Shown: positions 51,479 through 61,203, counted from the stretch's first letter. The stretch: DNA of 64,000 bases from Capnocytophaga sp. (GCF_030532915.1 NZ_JAUNKD010000013.1:1-64000); one strand, 5' to 3'. Program-made: numbers and translations. The notes: a model not told the origin generated them from the letters alone.

Positions 51479-52882
51479 TTACGGCGTAGCTTCTTTCACG
51501 TTAAGTATCCAAGCATCGTAAATATCGGTATCTTTTCGAATAAATTCGGCTTGTTCCACAGCTTGTTTATACGTATCAAAATGCTGTGTATAAATATAAT
51601 GCAAATTTTTCTCGGCACGGAAGAAAACCTTTGTGTCATAACCCATCGCTTCGAGATGTTTTTGCTGTTTTTTCACGTTATTAATATTGGTGAAAACCCC
51701 TACCACAACGTAATAACCTTTGTCAAGCTCGGCAGAAGACAAAGTTAAAAGCGGGATTGACTTTTTTTTCTGCAAAACGCTTTCAATTTGCAATGCCGTT
51801 AAAAAGAGATAATACTGATCGGCACTGCGGGTGAAGGTCAAATCAAGTTCGGTTGCAGCGTTGGGAATGAGTTCTTTATAGGCTTCAGTTAAATCAATTC
51901 GGAAAATATCGAAGCCCAATGTGTTTAAACCGGCGGGATTTCGCCCACTAACAATCGTTCCGTTTTCGGTTATGGCACTGTTAAAGAAATTCTTCTTACG
52001 GCGGGTTGCGTTTTCCAAATCCAATGCCTTTTCGGTTGTCGGCACTGAAATTTGCACCTCATCGCCGGCCATTTGCAAATCGCCTTCCAAAACAGCTCCC
52101 ATTATGCTGGTTTGAAATTCGCCCTGAGCAGGCGTTTCAAAACCTTTGAAAGCAATTTTTTGTGCCTGCTGATGAATGGTTGAAAATCCGTCGTACGTAA
52201 TGAGTTTTTTTTCTGACAGTTGTGAATTTTCATAAACCAACACCAAAGCCCAACCGGCTGCCACGCCACCGGCAATTTGCCCGTTGGCTGCCCTTACATT
52301 GGCAATGGTATATTCGCCTTCGGCACTGTAATTGGCTACCAAATGCGTAATGTCGGCATAACACAAATAGGGCGCCACGCCGCTGAGAGCCGGCACGTCA
52401 ATTCCGTCAAAAACCACTTCCCCGCTCACCGAAACGTACTGTTGCTGAACAGGTGTTTTGACCAAAACGGAATGAAAGGCTTCACGACTCGGGTTCTTTA
52501 CCTTATATTGTTGTTTTTTGAACACACCGGAAGCATACGGATAAGTTCCCGCCCAGTACAATCCGGCATATACAACTTTCGTTCCCGCCTTTTGTAGCGG
52601 TTCAAAAGAAGCACTGCTTGATGAAAATGTAGCGTCATCATCATCAATATCAATATATTGCATATCAAACTGGTCATTCACTTTGGATGCTGCCGTACGG
52701 TCGTCAAACGTCACATTGGCTTTTTGGCGTTTTTCGCTTCGGTTTACAATATTGTTGCCGATTATCTTCATTTCGCCTTTAAGATGCGCTTCGTAACGAA
52801 TTTTGAAATCAACCGACGGTTTTTGTCCGTACAATTCAAAAACAAGGCATAAAAGTGATAAACTCAGTAGTAGCTTTTTCAT
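51479..52882 (-). CDS. Exported protein with C-terminal SPOR domain
   Basis: The 467 residues have a Sec signal (about 1-19, ending FELYGQ). A long beta-rich region (about 25-370) contains segments such as VVYAGLYWAGTYPY near 103-116 and GWALVLVYEN near 210 that resemble parts of large flavobacterial adhesins. The end (about 390-462, YYVVVGVFTNINNVKKQQKH and YDTKVFF) is a SPOR domain, which binds denuded glycan strands of peptidoglycan. I therefore expect a periplasmic or cell-surface protein tied to the wall. The exact function is unknown. No motility gene is adjacent. Confidence 0.78.
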   Translation of the reverse strand: MKKLLLSLSLLCLVFELYGQKPSVDFKIRYEAHLKGEMKIIGNNIVNRSEKRQKANVTFDDRTAASKVNDQFDMQYIDIDDDDATFSSSSASFEPLQKAGTKVVYAGLYWAGTYPYASGVFKKQQYKVKNPSREAFHSVLVKTPVQQQYVSVSGEVVFDGIDVPALSGVAPYLCYADITHLVANYSAEGEYTIANVRAANGQIAGGVAAGWALVLVYENSQLSEKKLITYDGFSTIHQQAQKIAFKGFETPAQGEFQTSIMGAVLEGDLQMAGDEVQISVPTTEKALDLENATRRKKNFFNSAITENGTIVSGRNPAGLNTLGFDIFRIDLTEAYKELIPNAATELDLTFTRSADQYYLFLTALQIESVLQKKKSIPLLTLSSAELDKGYYVVVGVFTNINNVKKQQKHLEAMGYDTKVFFRAEKNLHYIYTQHFDTYKQAVEQAEFIRKDTDIYDAWILNVKEATP

Positions 52883-53022
52883 TTTCCGACAGATTTTTTC
52901 AATATTTTCTGCAAAAGTAAGACATTCGTAAAAAATATCAAAAAAAGCGATGTGTTTCTCTTTTTTACAAGCTGAAAAGCAAGGGCAAAATTGAAAATCG
53001 CATAAAAGTTACGCACCAAAAA

Positions 53023-53053
53023 TTTGCGAACAGCAAAAAATATCTTATCTTCG
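53023..53053 (+). promoter_or_regulatory. Promoter of the DUF4369-sirtuin unit
   Basis: TTTG (53023-53026) and TATCTTCG (53046-53053, one mismatch to TAnnTTTG) have a 19-bp spacer, 62 bp before the ATG at 53116. Confidence 0.65.
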
Positions 53054-53115
53054 CACGGAAATAAAAATTACACCAAAAAAACAATAAAATCACTTTTTAC
53101 GATAAAATTACAAAT

Positions 53116-53847
53116 ATGAAAAAAATAATGTATTTGGCTTCTGCCCTACTGCTTTTAAATTGCTCAGAGACAACTGATAAAAACACAATGATTATTGAAG
53201 GAAATATTGAGGGCTTAAAAAAAGGCACCATCTTTTTGCAACAATACAACGGTGAAAAACTCATAAATTTAGACTCGGTGCAAGCCAAAGGCAACGGAAA
53301 ATTCACCTTTAAACGTCATTTGGAATCGCCCGAGATATTTTTTATTTACTTGGATTTAGACAAAAAAGAAGGCGCTGATTTTGGTGACCGTTTGCTGTTT
53401 TTCGGTGAACCTAAAAAGATTACCATCACCAGCAAACACAATATGTTTGACATTCACGCCAAAATTGAAGGCTCGGAATCACAAAAATTATTGGAAGAAT
53501 ACAACCGCAACATACGCAAATTCAGCAATCGAAACCTCGAACTATTTGAACAACAAATCAATGCCATAAAAGCGCAACAACAGGCAAAAGTTGATTCGAT
53601 TAATTCTCTGTCCGAAAAAAATACGATTCGGCGTTATCTCTATGCACTGAATTTTGCCATCACACACCCCGATTCGTACGTTTCTCCTTATATTGCCGTT
53701 ACCGATACACCCGATGCTAACATTAAATACTTAGATTCCATTTATAAGGTATTGACCCCCGATGTTGCCGGCTCAAAATACGGTAATCAATTGAAAAAAC
53801 ACATTGAAACCATTAAAACGGAAATGCAAAAACAGCAAAATCAATGA
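53116..53847 (+). CDS. DUF4369 domain-containing lipoprotein
   Basis: The 243 residues begin with a lipoprotein signal whose lipobox LLLLNC puts the Cys near residue 16. The DUF4369 domain follows (about 25-130, with IIEGNIEGLKKGTIFLQQYNG and GKFTFKRHLESPEIFFIYLD). In many Bacteroidota DUF4369 is the N-terminal part of a thioredoxin-like protein; here the chain ends in helices (about 130-243) with no thioredoxin CxxC, so it is a stand-alone form. Its stop overlaps the sirtuin start by ATGA (53844-53847). Confidence 0.85.
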   Translation: MKKIMYLASALLLLNCSETTDKNTMIIEGNIEGLKKGTIFLQQYNGEKLINLDSVQAKGNGKFTFKRHLESPEIFFIYLDLDKKEGADFGDRLLFFGEPKKITITSKHNMFDIHAKIEGSESQKLLEEYNRNIRKFSNRNLELFEQQINAIKAQQQAKVDSINSLSEKNTIRRYLYALNFAITHPDSYVSPYIAVTDTPDANIKYLDSIYKVLTPDVAGSKYGNQLKKHIETIKTEMQKQQNQ

Positions 53848-54530
53848 AAAAAAGAATCGTTGCACTTACTGGAGCGGGCATCAGTGCCGAAAGCGGTATT
53901 AAAACGTTTCGTGACAGTAACGGGTTGTGGGAAGGGCACGACGTGATGCAAGTGGCTTCACCTGAGGGCTTTGCACAAAATCCGGCTTTGGTGCTTGATT
54001 TTTACAACCAACGCCGACGACAATTAAAAGAAGTAGCTCCCAACAAAGCTCACCAACTTTTAGCCGAATTGGAATCAGATTTCAACGTAACGATTATCAC
54101 CCAAAACGTTGATGACCTGCACGAACGCGCCAGAAGTTCCAATATTATTCACCTGCACGGCGAACTCTTAAAATCACGAAGCGTAGCAAACGAACACGAA
54201 ATTTTCGACTGCCAAACCGATATTCATTTGGGCGACCTTGCCCCCGACGGACAACAACTGCGCCCCCACATTGTTTGGTTTGGCGAAGCCGTTCCGATGT
54301 TTCCAACAGCCGTAACACAAATGGAACGCGCTGATATCGTGCTTATTATAGGAACCTCACTGCAAGTATATCCGGCTGCCGGTTTGGTTGATTATGCCCC
54401 GCACGGCACACCTATATATTATATTGATTTACATCCTTCCTTAAAAAGCAATGCCAACTTAACCGTCTTTGCCGAAAAAGCCTCCGTTGGAATGGAAAAA
54501 GTTGTTTCACTGCTTAAAAATCAACGGTGA
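53844..54530 (+). CDS. cobB: NAD-dependent sirtuin deacylase, zinc-finger cysteines absent
   Basis: Removes acyl groups from protein lysines using NAD. The 228 residues show the NAD motif LTGAGISAESGIKTFR near 8-23, TQNVDDLHERA near 91-101, catalytic His in HLHGELLKSRS near 111-121 and RPHIVWFGEAVP near 144-155. The Tyr and Arg of class III sirtuins (DFYNQRRRQL near 52-61) suggest desuccinylase activity. The usual two CxxC zinc pairs between HGEL and RPHIVWFGE are missing (one Cys only, in IFDC). It is translationally coupled to the DUF4369 lipoprotein and overlaps rlmH by 10 bp, tail to tail. Confidence 0.9.
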   Translation: MKKRIVALTGAGISAESGIKTFRDSNGLWEGHDVMQVASPEGFAQNPALVLDFYNQRRRQLKEVAPNKAHQLLAELESDFNVTIITQNVDDLHERARSSNIIHLHGELLKSRSVANEHEIFDCQTDIHLGDLAPDGQQLRPHIVWFGEAVPMFPTAVTQMERADIVLIIGTSLQVYPAAGLVDYAPHGTPIYYIDLHPSLKSNANLTVFAEKASVGMEKVVSLLKNQR

Positions 54531-54994
54531 TGATAGGGTTCGTTTTTCAAAATGGTGAAAGCACGATAGGTTTGTTCCACAAAAAACAAACGTATCATCT
54601 GATGTGAAAAAGTCAGTTTTGAAAGCGACATTTTTGCATTGGCACGCGCGTAAACTTCTTGCGAAAAACCGTACGGGCCACCTATTACAAAAACCAATTG
54701 CTTCACCCCCGCATTCATCTGTTTTTGCAAAAAATCAGAAAAACCAACCGAAGTGTACTCCTTGCCCCGCTCATCAAGCAACGTTAAATAATGCGTATTT
54801 TCAATATTTTTCAAAATCAGCTCTCCTTCTTTGGTTTTTTGCTGTTCTTCACTGAGTGATTTGCTGTTTTTCACATCAGGAATAACCTGAAACTGAAAAT
54901 TCACATAATGCGAAAGCCTTTTTTCGTAATCCGCTACGAGCTGTTGCAGTGCCGCATTATCGGTTTTTCCGACAGCTATAAGTTTGATATTCAT
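54521..54994 (-). CDS. rlmH: 23S rRNA (pseudouridine1915-N3)-methyltransferase
   Basis: SPOUT-fold enzyme that methylates pseudouridine 1915 in helix 69. The 157 residues begin MNIKLIAVGKTDNAAL, contain LLDERGKEYTSVGFSDFL near 92-109, the knot glycine loop FVIGGPYGFSQEV near 119-131, and end with HQMIRLFFVEQTYRAFTILK and YHH, the complete family pattern. Its 3' end overlaps the convergent sirtuin gene by 10 bp. Confidence 0.97.
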   Translation of the reverse strand: MNIKLIAVGKTDNAALQQLVADYEKRLSHYVNFQFQVIPDVKNSKSLSEEQQKTKEGELILKNIENTHYLTLLDERGKEYTSVGFSDFLQKQMNAGVKQLVFVIGGPYGFSQEVYARANAKMSLSKLTFSHQMIRLFFVEQTYRAFTILKNEPYHHR

Positions 54995-55070
54995 CGCTTA
55001 AAATATAAAAACGAAAGATTGGAATTCTGCCGAAACAAAATCCCAACCTTCCCAAAAATTAGTTATTCAT

Positions 55071-56486
55071 TTAAAAGAAAAATCGTTCTTTTTCGCCTTC
55101 TTCATTCAACAATTCCAATGAATTACGGCTGTTTGATGACAATGACGACATCGTGTTTTTCAGCTCATCAATGTCTTTTACGGTTTTTCCGTTTACCGAA
55201 AGCAACACTTTACCCACAACACTGATGTTGTTGTACTCATAAAACTGAGATGCTCCGGTAATTTTCACGCCCGATTTTGTATTAAATTTCTTTTGGTCAC
55301 TTTCTGATAGATTTTTAACCTCCAAGCCAAGCGCATTGACAATATAAGTTGTGTTCTTTTTTAGCGTAATGTTGGTGTTTTTTGATTTTCCGTCACGCAC
55401 AAAAGTTACCTTTAAAACATCACCCGGGCGTTTTGACGCAATGTATCCGCTCAAATCAGAATATTTATGAATGCGCACATTGTCAATTTGTTTGATAATA
55501 TCGCCTTTTTTAATTCCGGCAGAAGCAGCACCTGACTCGTCATCAACCGAATCCACATAAAATCCGTCGGTTTCTTTAATTTTTAATTTTTCGGCAGTGG
55601 TTGAATTAAGTTCCGTGCCTCGAACACCCAAAATCCCTTTCTGTACGTTACCAAATTCGATTAAATCTTCCACAACTTTTTTGGCAATATTGCTCGGAAC
55701 AGCAAATGAATAGCCTACATAAGTACCCGTCGTTGAAGTAATTGCCGTATTAATTCCGATTAAATCACCTCTTAAATTCACCAAAGCTCCCCCGCTGTTT
55801 CCTCTGTTTACGGCGGCATCTGTTTGAATGAACGACTCCACCTTATCACCGGCGCGCTCGCTGATGTTACGAGCTTTGGCGCTGATAATTCCGGCTGTTA
55901 CGGTTGAATTCAAATTAAACGGATTACCCACGGCAAGCACCCACTCGCCTATCTGTGTATTGTCAGAATCGGCAAACGTTAAAAAAGGCAATGCCTCACC
56001 GGCTTCAATTTTAAGCAACGCAATGTCTGACGAAACGTCAGTCCCCACCAACTTGGCAGGATACGTTTTATTGTCATTAAGGGTTACTTCCAAAGTTGTG
56101 GCACTGGCAATCACGTGGTTATTCGTTACGATATACCCATCGGGCGAGATAATTACCCCTGAGCCTGTGCCGATTTGGGTTTGGCTGCCACCACCGTTTC
56201 CGTATAGTAAATCAAAAATGGAAGTTGGACCGCCCTCCACTTTGGCTACGTTTTTAATGTGAACCACACTGTTTACGGTTTTGTTAGCCGCATCAATAAA
56301 GCTATTTTCGTTTAAATCAAACTTTGCCGAAGTGGCGGTATAGTTTGTCTGTACAAAACTCGGTTTTGAAATTTCATTACTAACCGACTGATTTACTTGA
56401 TTTTTATCAAAAAACAATTTATACCCCCCTAACGATAAAACTCCGCCTAAAAAAGCCGCGGATACTGCACTTACATAATTCTTCAT
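55071..56486 (-). CDS. Periplasmic serine protease of the HtrA/DegP family
   Basis: The 471 residues start with a signal or anchor segment (about 5-26). The trypsin-like domain shows the catalytic His in VTNNHVIASATTLEV near 118, Asp in DVSSDIALLKIEAG near 145 and Ser in GNSGGALVNLRGDLIG near 230. Two PDZ domains follow: about 285-375 (GILGVRGTELN, SGAASAGIKKGDII) and about 390-471. It degrades or refolds misfolded envelope proteins. It is a single-gene unit near other envelope genes. Confidence 0.94.
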   Translation of the reverse strand: MKNYVSAVSAAFLGGVLSLGGYKLFFDKNQVNQSVSNEISKPSFVQTNYTATSAKFDLNENSFIDAANKTVNSVVHIKNVAKVEGGPTSIFDLLYGNGGGSQTQIGTGSGVIISPDGYIVTNNHVIASATTLEVTLNDNKTYPAKLVGTDVSSDIALLKIEAGEALPFLTFADSDNTQIGEWVLAVGNPFNLNSTVTAGIISAKARNISERAGDKVESFIQTDAAVNRGNSGGALVNLRGDLIGINTAITSTTGTYVGYSFAVPSNIAKKVVEDLIEFGNVQKGILGVRGTELNSTTAEKLKIKETDGFYVDSVDDESGAASAGIKKGDIIKQIDNVRIHKYSDLSGYIASKRPGDVLKVTFVRDGKSKNTNITLKKNTTYIVNALGLEVKNLSESDQKKFNTKSGVKITGASQFYEYNNISVVGKVLLSVNGKTVKDIDELKNTMSSLSSNSRNSLELLNEEGEKERFFF

Positions 56487-56594
56487 AATTTGTTTTTTTC
56501 TTAAAATTATTACACTTTATTTAATTTCACAAAACACAAACAAGCAATAATTATGCCAAATACGTATCAAAAAGTAACAAAAATTTGAATGGGT

Positions 56595-57311
56595 TTAAGT
56601 TACGTTTTTTTGTTTTTCTAAATCGTGAATAATAGCTTTTTTCATTTGTGTTTGAATATAATCTTTGGCTTCGGCATATGAAATGGCGTATTTTCGTTCA
56701 ATATTTCGGAATTTTTCAGGAAAAACAGCCAGTTTTTCGTCATAATAGGCATCTAAATCTTTTTTTGAAGGCATTTCAAAAGATAATTTGAGTTGAAATC
56801 GCCGAAGCAAGGCAAAATCAATAAAATCAATATGATTTGTAGCACAAATAAGCACGCCGTCTTTCGGAAAATAATCAAAAAGTTGAATAATTGTGTTTAC
56901 CAAACGACGCATTTCACCCACATCGCGTTCATCATCGGTTCGGCTTTTGCCAATTTGATCAAATTCGTCCAGAAATAAAACAGCTTTTTCGCGTTGTGCC
57001 TTATCAAAAACGGCTTTCATATTTTTGGAAGTTTCGCCAATACGTGAATTTACCAAATTACTCAAATTCAGCACAAAAGCAGGTTTGTTTAACGTTTTGG
57101 CGATGGCTTTGGCTGTGAGGGTTTTGCCACAACCCGAAGCCCCGTGAAACAAAATTTTATTATCGGGGCACAAACCGTATTTTGATAGCTCCGAAAAATA
57201 AATATGTTCTTTAAGTACTTGATTTAGTGCTTTTTTATTTTCTTCCGACAGAAAAATCTCGTCAAACGAAACGGCTTCGGTATCCTGAATTACAAAATCG
57301 GTTGTAAGCAT
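56595..57311 (-). CDS. Small AAA family ATPase
   Basis: The 238-residue protein is little more than one AAA+ module: Walker A FHGASGCGKTLTAK near 53-66, Walker B AVLFLDEFDQIG near 106-117, sensor 1 GVLICATNHIDF near 156-167 and the arginine finger region ALLRRFQLKL near 171-180. It has no protease, zinc or membrane domain. Similar single-module ATPases in other bacteria are paired with a subtilisin-like peptidase, but no such gene is next to it; the neighbours are a ZIP transporter and htrA. Partner and substrate are unknown. Confidence 0.87.
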   Translation of the reverse strand: MLTTDFVIQDTEAVSFDEIFLSEENKKALNQVLKEHIYFSELSKYGLCPDNKILFHGASGCGKTLTAKAIAKTLNKPAFVLNLSNLVNSRIGETSKNMKAVFDKAQREKAVLFLDEFDQIGKSRTDDERDVGEMRRLVNTIIQLFDYFPKDGVLICATNHIDFIDFALLRRFQLKLSFEMPSKKDLDAYYDEKLAVFPEKFRNIERKYAISYAEAKDYIQTQMKKAIIHDLEKQKNVT

Positions 57312-57343
57312 TTTTTGTTTTATTTTTTTTGATTATCAATTAT

Positions 57344-58162
57344 TTATCCCAACACCACGTCCAAAGACATCATCAGCACAAAGCCTCCTAAAAAGCCCAA
57401 TGTTGAAACATCAGTATTTTTATTTTGCTGCGCCTCAGGGATTACTTCTTCAATCACGACATAAATCATCGCCCCCGCCGCAAAGGCAAGTGCATAGGGC
57501 AAAACGGGTGTAAAAAAAAGCACTGCAAAAGCGCCCAAAACACCCGCAATAGGCTCAACCACAGCTGATAATTGTCCGTAAAAAAAACTCTTTCGGCGAC
57601 TGAGCCCCATTCGGCGTAATGGCATAGCAACGGCAATTCCTTCCGGAAAATTTTGCAATCCGATACCGATTGCTAAAGTAACCGCTCCTGCCACAGAAGC
57701 CTCAGGAATGCCCGCCGCAACCCCGCCAAAAAGCACCCCCACTGCCAACCCTTCGGGGATATTATGCAAGGTGATGGCTAAAATTAACAACGTAGTTTTT
57801 TGCCAAGGTGATTTTATGCCTTCGGTTTGTTTAAAATTTGTGTGAAAATGAGGCAACAAGCGGTCAAGAACAAACAAAAACAAAGCCCCCAATAAAAAGC
57901 CCACAATGGCAGGAAGTATCTTTAAAAAACCACCGCCATCGGTCATATTAATAGCCGGAATAAGCAAACTCCAAATGCTTGCCGCTACCATCACTCCGCC
58001 GGTGAAGCCGAGCATTCCGTCCATAAAAAATTTGTTTGTTTTCTTTAAAAAAAACACCGATGAAGCCCCCAAAGCCGTAACGAACCACGTAAAAACGGTT
58101 GCATAAAAGGCAGCGAGCACCGGACTAATTGACTCAAAATAAGCTACTATTGCTTCAAACAT
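57344..58162 (-). CDS. ZIP family metal transporter
   Basis: The 272-residue inner-membrane protein has eight predicted helices with the ZIP binuclear metal motifs in helices 4 and 5: HNIPEGLAVGVLFGG near 138-152 and QNFPEGIAVAMPLRR near 174-188. It resembles the GufA/ZupT branch that imports zinc and other divalent cations. The conserved Gly-rich GALGASSVFF near the start of helix 2 also fits. It lies 32 bp upstream of the AAA ATPase on the same strand and the two may be co-transcribed. Confidence 0.92.
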   Translation of the reverse strand: MFEAIVAYFESISPVLAAFYATVFTWFVTALGASSVFFLKKTNKFFMDGMLGFTGGVMVAASIWSLLIPAINMTDGGGFLKILPAIVGFLLGALFLFVLDRLLPHFHTNFKQTEGIKSPWQKTTLLILAITLHNIPEGLAVGVLFGGVAAGIPEASVAGAVTLAIGIGLQNFPEGIAVAMPLRRMGLSRRKSFFYGQLSAVVEPIAGVLGAFAVLFFTPVLPYALAFAAGAMIYVVIEEVIPEAQQNKNTDVSTLGFLGGFVLMMSLDVVLG

Positions 58163-58237
58163 ACATCTGCCATCTTTAAATTATGCAGGCAAAGATAATA
58201 ATTTTTAGTTTAGACTAAAATATTTTTTGTGTTTATT

Positions 58238-60334
58238 CTAATCTTTTTTATTTAAATAATAATCATACGTAGCGATTTGCGACCTAACTTTGGGTTTATT
58301 ATTCCTTCGATAAGCATTATCTTGCTCGGCTGACACGATTCTTGCCTTGACATTGTCAGCCCACCCGATTTCAAACGTATCCATTAGTTCTTTTTTAATA
58401 TCTTCATCATAAATCGGGCAAGCCACCTCCACACGGAATGAAATATTTCGGGTCATCCAATCAGCTGATGAAATATAAACCTTTGGTTTTCCGTCATTTC
58501 CAAAAATAAACAAACGCGGATGTTCCAAAAATTTATCCACAATGCTAATCACTTCAATGTTTTCGCTCATTCCGGATATGCCCGGCACCAAGCAACAAAT
58601 ACCACGCACAATCATCTGAATTTTCACCCCCGCACGGCTGGCTTCATAAAGTTTGTTAATCATTTTATAGCTTGTTATGCTATTCATTTTCAACTTCATA
58701 AAGGCCTTTTTACCCGCTTTGGCATTTTCTATTTCTTTTTCAATAAGTTTGGTCAGCATTTTTTTGGTATGCTGAGGCGAGACTATCAAATGTTTATAAC
58801 GCTGTATTACATAATTGGTTTCCAAGAAGTTAAAGACTTTATTTACATCTTTTAAAATTTCCTGATTGGCGGTAAACAGCGTATAATCGGTGTAAATTCG
58901 GGCGGTGGATTCGTTGAAATTTCCCGTACTGATAAAACCGTAACGCTTTAATTCTTTGCCTTCTTCACGTTCAATAACGCAAATTTTGCTATGTACTTTT
59001 AGCCCTCGAATGCCAAAAATCAGCTTCACGCCTTCGGCTTTGAGTTGCTCGGCATATTTGATGTTCGACTCCTCGTCAAAACGTGCTTGTAACTCAATTT
59101 GTGCGGTTACTTTTTTTCCGTTTTTCACGGCATTAATCAGTGAATTAACCACTTGCGAATCTTTTGCCAGACGATAAATCGTGATTTTGACCGATTTCAC
59201 TTTGGGGTCTAACGCCGCCTCACGCAAAAACCACACAATGTTTGAAAAAGTGTGATAGGGCGTAAATTGCAAATAATCTTTCTCGGCAATTTTTTTTAGC
59301 AGACTTTTCTCGGAAGTAAGTCCCTTAACCGGAAGCGCCTGTATGGAACTATAAGTCAAATCATTACGCCCCAAACTAGGAAATTTCATATAATCGCGCC
59401 GATTGTGGTATCTGCCTCCGGGGATAATGCTATCTGTTTCAACAATATCCATTTTTTCAAAAAGAAAATCAAGAGTATCTTCTGCAATTTCTTTGTCATA
59501 TACAAGACGTACAGGTTCACCTTTGCGCCTGCCTTGAACGCTTGACGATATTTTTTCAACAAAACTTTTGCTTAAATCGTCATCAATATCCAACTCGGCA
59601 TCGCGGGTAATTTTAATCATATGTGCCGAGAGCGATTCATAGTCAAAAATATTAAAAATTCTGTGCAAACAAAACCGAATTATATCATCTATCATAATGA
59701 TATACTGCTTGTTATCAATTTTAGGGAGTTCTACAAAACGGTCAAGCGTAACGGGCAATTCAATCAATGCGTATTGAATTTTTTCTTTGTAAACAACCGA
59801 TGAAAAAAATTTTTGCACGCCCGAAGTTTTACTTCGTTCTTTGAGCGACATTTTAATCGCCAAGTACGCCACATCGTCTTTCAACTGCGGAAAAGCCTCC
59901 AAATCATTCAAAATAATGGTGAACAACGCCGGACGCACCTTACTCAAAAAATATTCATTTACAAAATGCTCGTGCTGAGGAAGTAATGTTTTTTCATTGA
60001 CGATAAAAATCTGCTCTTTTTCCAGCTCTTTGGTAATAGACGTGATAATACGCAGGCTTTCTTCTTGCAATCGAATTACTTCTTTGGTGATTTTTTCAAG
60101 CAATTCTTTGGCGTGTTCGCCCAGTTCATCGCCCGAATGGTCGTTCATCGCCACACGCTTCACCGTTGCGTACCGAACCTTAAAAAATTCATCCAAATTG
60201 TTTGAAAAAATGCCCGCAAAACGCAATCGCTCCAACAAAGGCACGTTTTTATCGGCTGCCTCTTGAAGCACTCTCGCATTGAATTTCAGCCAACTAAGCT
60301 CTCTATTAACGTATATATTCTTCTCTTTTGCCAT
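58238..60334 (-). CDS. ppk1: Polyphosphate kinase 1
   Basis: Makes long-chain polyphosphate from ATP. The 698 residues have the four PPK1 domains: N-terminal NRELSWLKFNARVLQEA near 10, head domain, and two phospholipase D-like C domains. The phospho-accepting His is in GLKVHSKICVIERE near 445 and the second His in EHPRLFIFGNDG near 598. Length is at the family norm. No exopolyphosphatase gene is adjacent. The window's other phosphoanhydride enzyme is the pyrophosphatase at 47889. Confidence 0.96.
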   Translation of the reverse strand: MAKEKNIYVNRELSWLKFNARVLQEAADKNVPLLERLRFAGIFSNNLDEFFKVRYATVKRVAMNDHSGDELGEHAKELLEKITKEVIRLQEESLRIITSITKELEKEQIFIVNEKTLLPQHEHFVNEYFLSKVRPALFTIILNDLEAFPQLKDDVAYLAIKMSLKERSKTSGVQKFFSSVVYKEKIQYALIELPVTLDRFVELPKIDNKQYIIMIDDIIRFCLHRIFNIFDYESLSAHMIKITRDAELDIDDDLSKSFVEKISSSVQGRRKGEPVRLVYDKEIAEDTLDFLFEKMDIVETDSIIPGGRYHNRRDYMKFPSLGRNDLTYSSIQALPVKGLTSEKSLLKKIAEKDYLQFTPYHTFSNIVWFLREAALDPKVKSVKITIYRLAKDSQVVNSLINAVKNGKKVTAQIELQARFDEESNIKYAEQLKAEGVKLIFGIRGLKVHSKICVIEREEGKELKRYGFISTGNFNESTARIYTDYTLFTANQEILKDVNKVFNFLETNYVIQRYKHLIVSPQHTKKMLTKLIEKEIENAKAGKKAFMKLKMNSITSYKMINKLYEASRAGVKIQMIVRGICCLVPGISGMSENIEVISIVDKFLEHPRLFIFGNDGKPKVYISSADWMTRNISFRVEVACPIYDEDIKKELMDTFEIGWADNVKARIVSAEQDNAYRRNNKPKVRSQIATYDYYLNKKD

Positions 60335-60441
60335 CTTAAATCGTCATTAGAAATCGTGTAAAGATACGAAATTTTCTGAAAAAAAATCGTTTTTTTCACT
60401 TTTAAATCCGATTTTTTTATTCTAACGAAAAAATAGGTCTT

Positions 60442-61203
60442 TTAAATTTCGATGGTCAATCCGTCGTATGCTAAAAACACGTTTTCTGGCAGTTTTTTTG
60501 AAATTTCTTCGTGAAAACCAAATGTTTGGCTGATATGCGTAAAATAAGTGCGTTTGGGCTTTGCTTTTTCAATAACGGAAAGAGCTTCCGTCAAATTCAA
60601 ATGCGTCGGATGTGACTCTTCACGTAAACAGTTCAAAATCAATACATCTAAATTCAAAAGTTTTTTCAATTCAGCCTCCGAAATGGTTTTGGCATCGGTA
60701 ATATAAGCCACATTATCAATACGATAACCCAAAATGGGCAAATCACCGTGCATCACTCCTATGGGAATTATTTCTTTTCCGAATAAAGTAAACGATTCAT
60801 TTTCAACTTCATTTATTTTAACCGAAGGGGCGCCCGCATAACGATTTTCGGTTCTGAAAATATATTCAAATCGCCTTTTCAATTCCGAAATAACACGCGG
60901 CAAGGCATAAATAGGCATATCGCCCTGTTGGTACACAAACGGACGAATATCATCAAGCCCCGCGGTGTGGTCGGCGTGTTCGTGCGTGAACAAAATAGCT
61001 TCCAAGTGATTGATTTTGTGCGTAAGCATCTGTTGCCTAAAATCAGGACCGCAATCAATGGCAATATTCACATCGCCCCACGAGAAAAGCGCAGAAGTTC
61101 GTAACCGATTGTCTTTCTTATCCTTACTAAACCCAACAGGGTGATTGCTCCCGATAACGGGAATGCCTTGTGATGTTCCTGTACCTAAAAAAATAACCTT
61201 CAA
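60442..61203 (-). CDS. MBL-fold metallo-hydrolase (PhnP-like)
   Basis: No ATG fits. The frame opens with TTG codons at 61221 and 61203; I choose 61203 because it gives (M)KVIFLGTGTSQGIPVIGSNH, the family's usual beginning. The 253 residues contain FTHEHADHTAGLDDIRPF (HxHxDH near 73) and ITDAKTIS near 166, with a final FTHISQTFGFHEE near 217. The family includes PhnP cyclic phosphodiesterase and tRNase Z relatives; the substrate here is not defined. The gene ends 107 bp from the ppk1 start and is divergent from the conserved unknown at 61294. Confidence 0.85.
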   Translation of the reverse strand: MKVIFLGTGTSQGIPVIGSNHPVGFSKDKKDNRLRTSALFSWGDVNIAIDCGPDFRQQMLTHKINHLEAILFTHEHADHTAGLDDIRPFVYQQGDMPIYALPRVISELKRRFEYIFRTENRYAGAPSVKINEVENESFTLFGKEIIPIGVMHGDLPILGYRIDNVAYITDAKTISEAELKKLLNLDVLILNCLREESHPTHLNLTEALSVIEKAKPKRTYFTHISQTFGFHEEISKKLPENVFLAYDGLTIEI

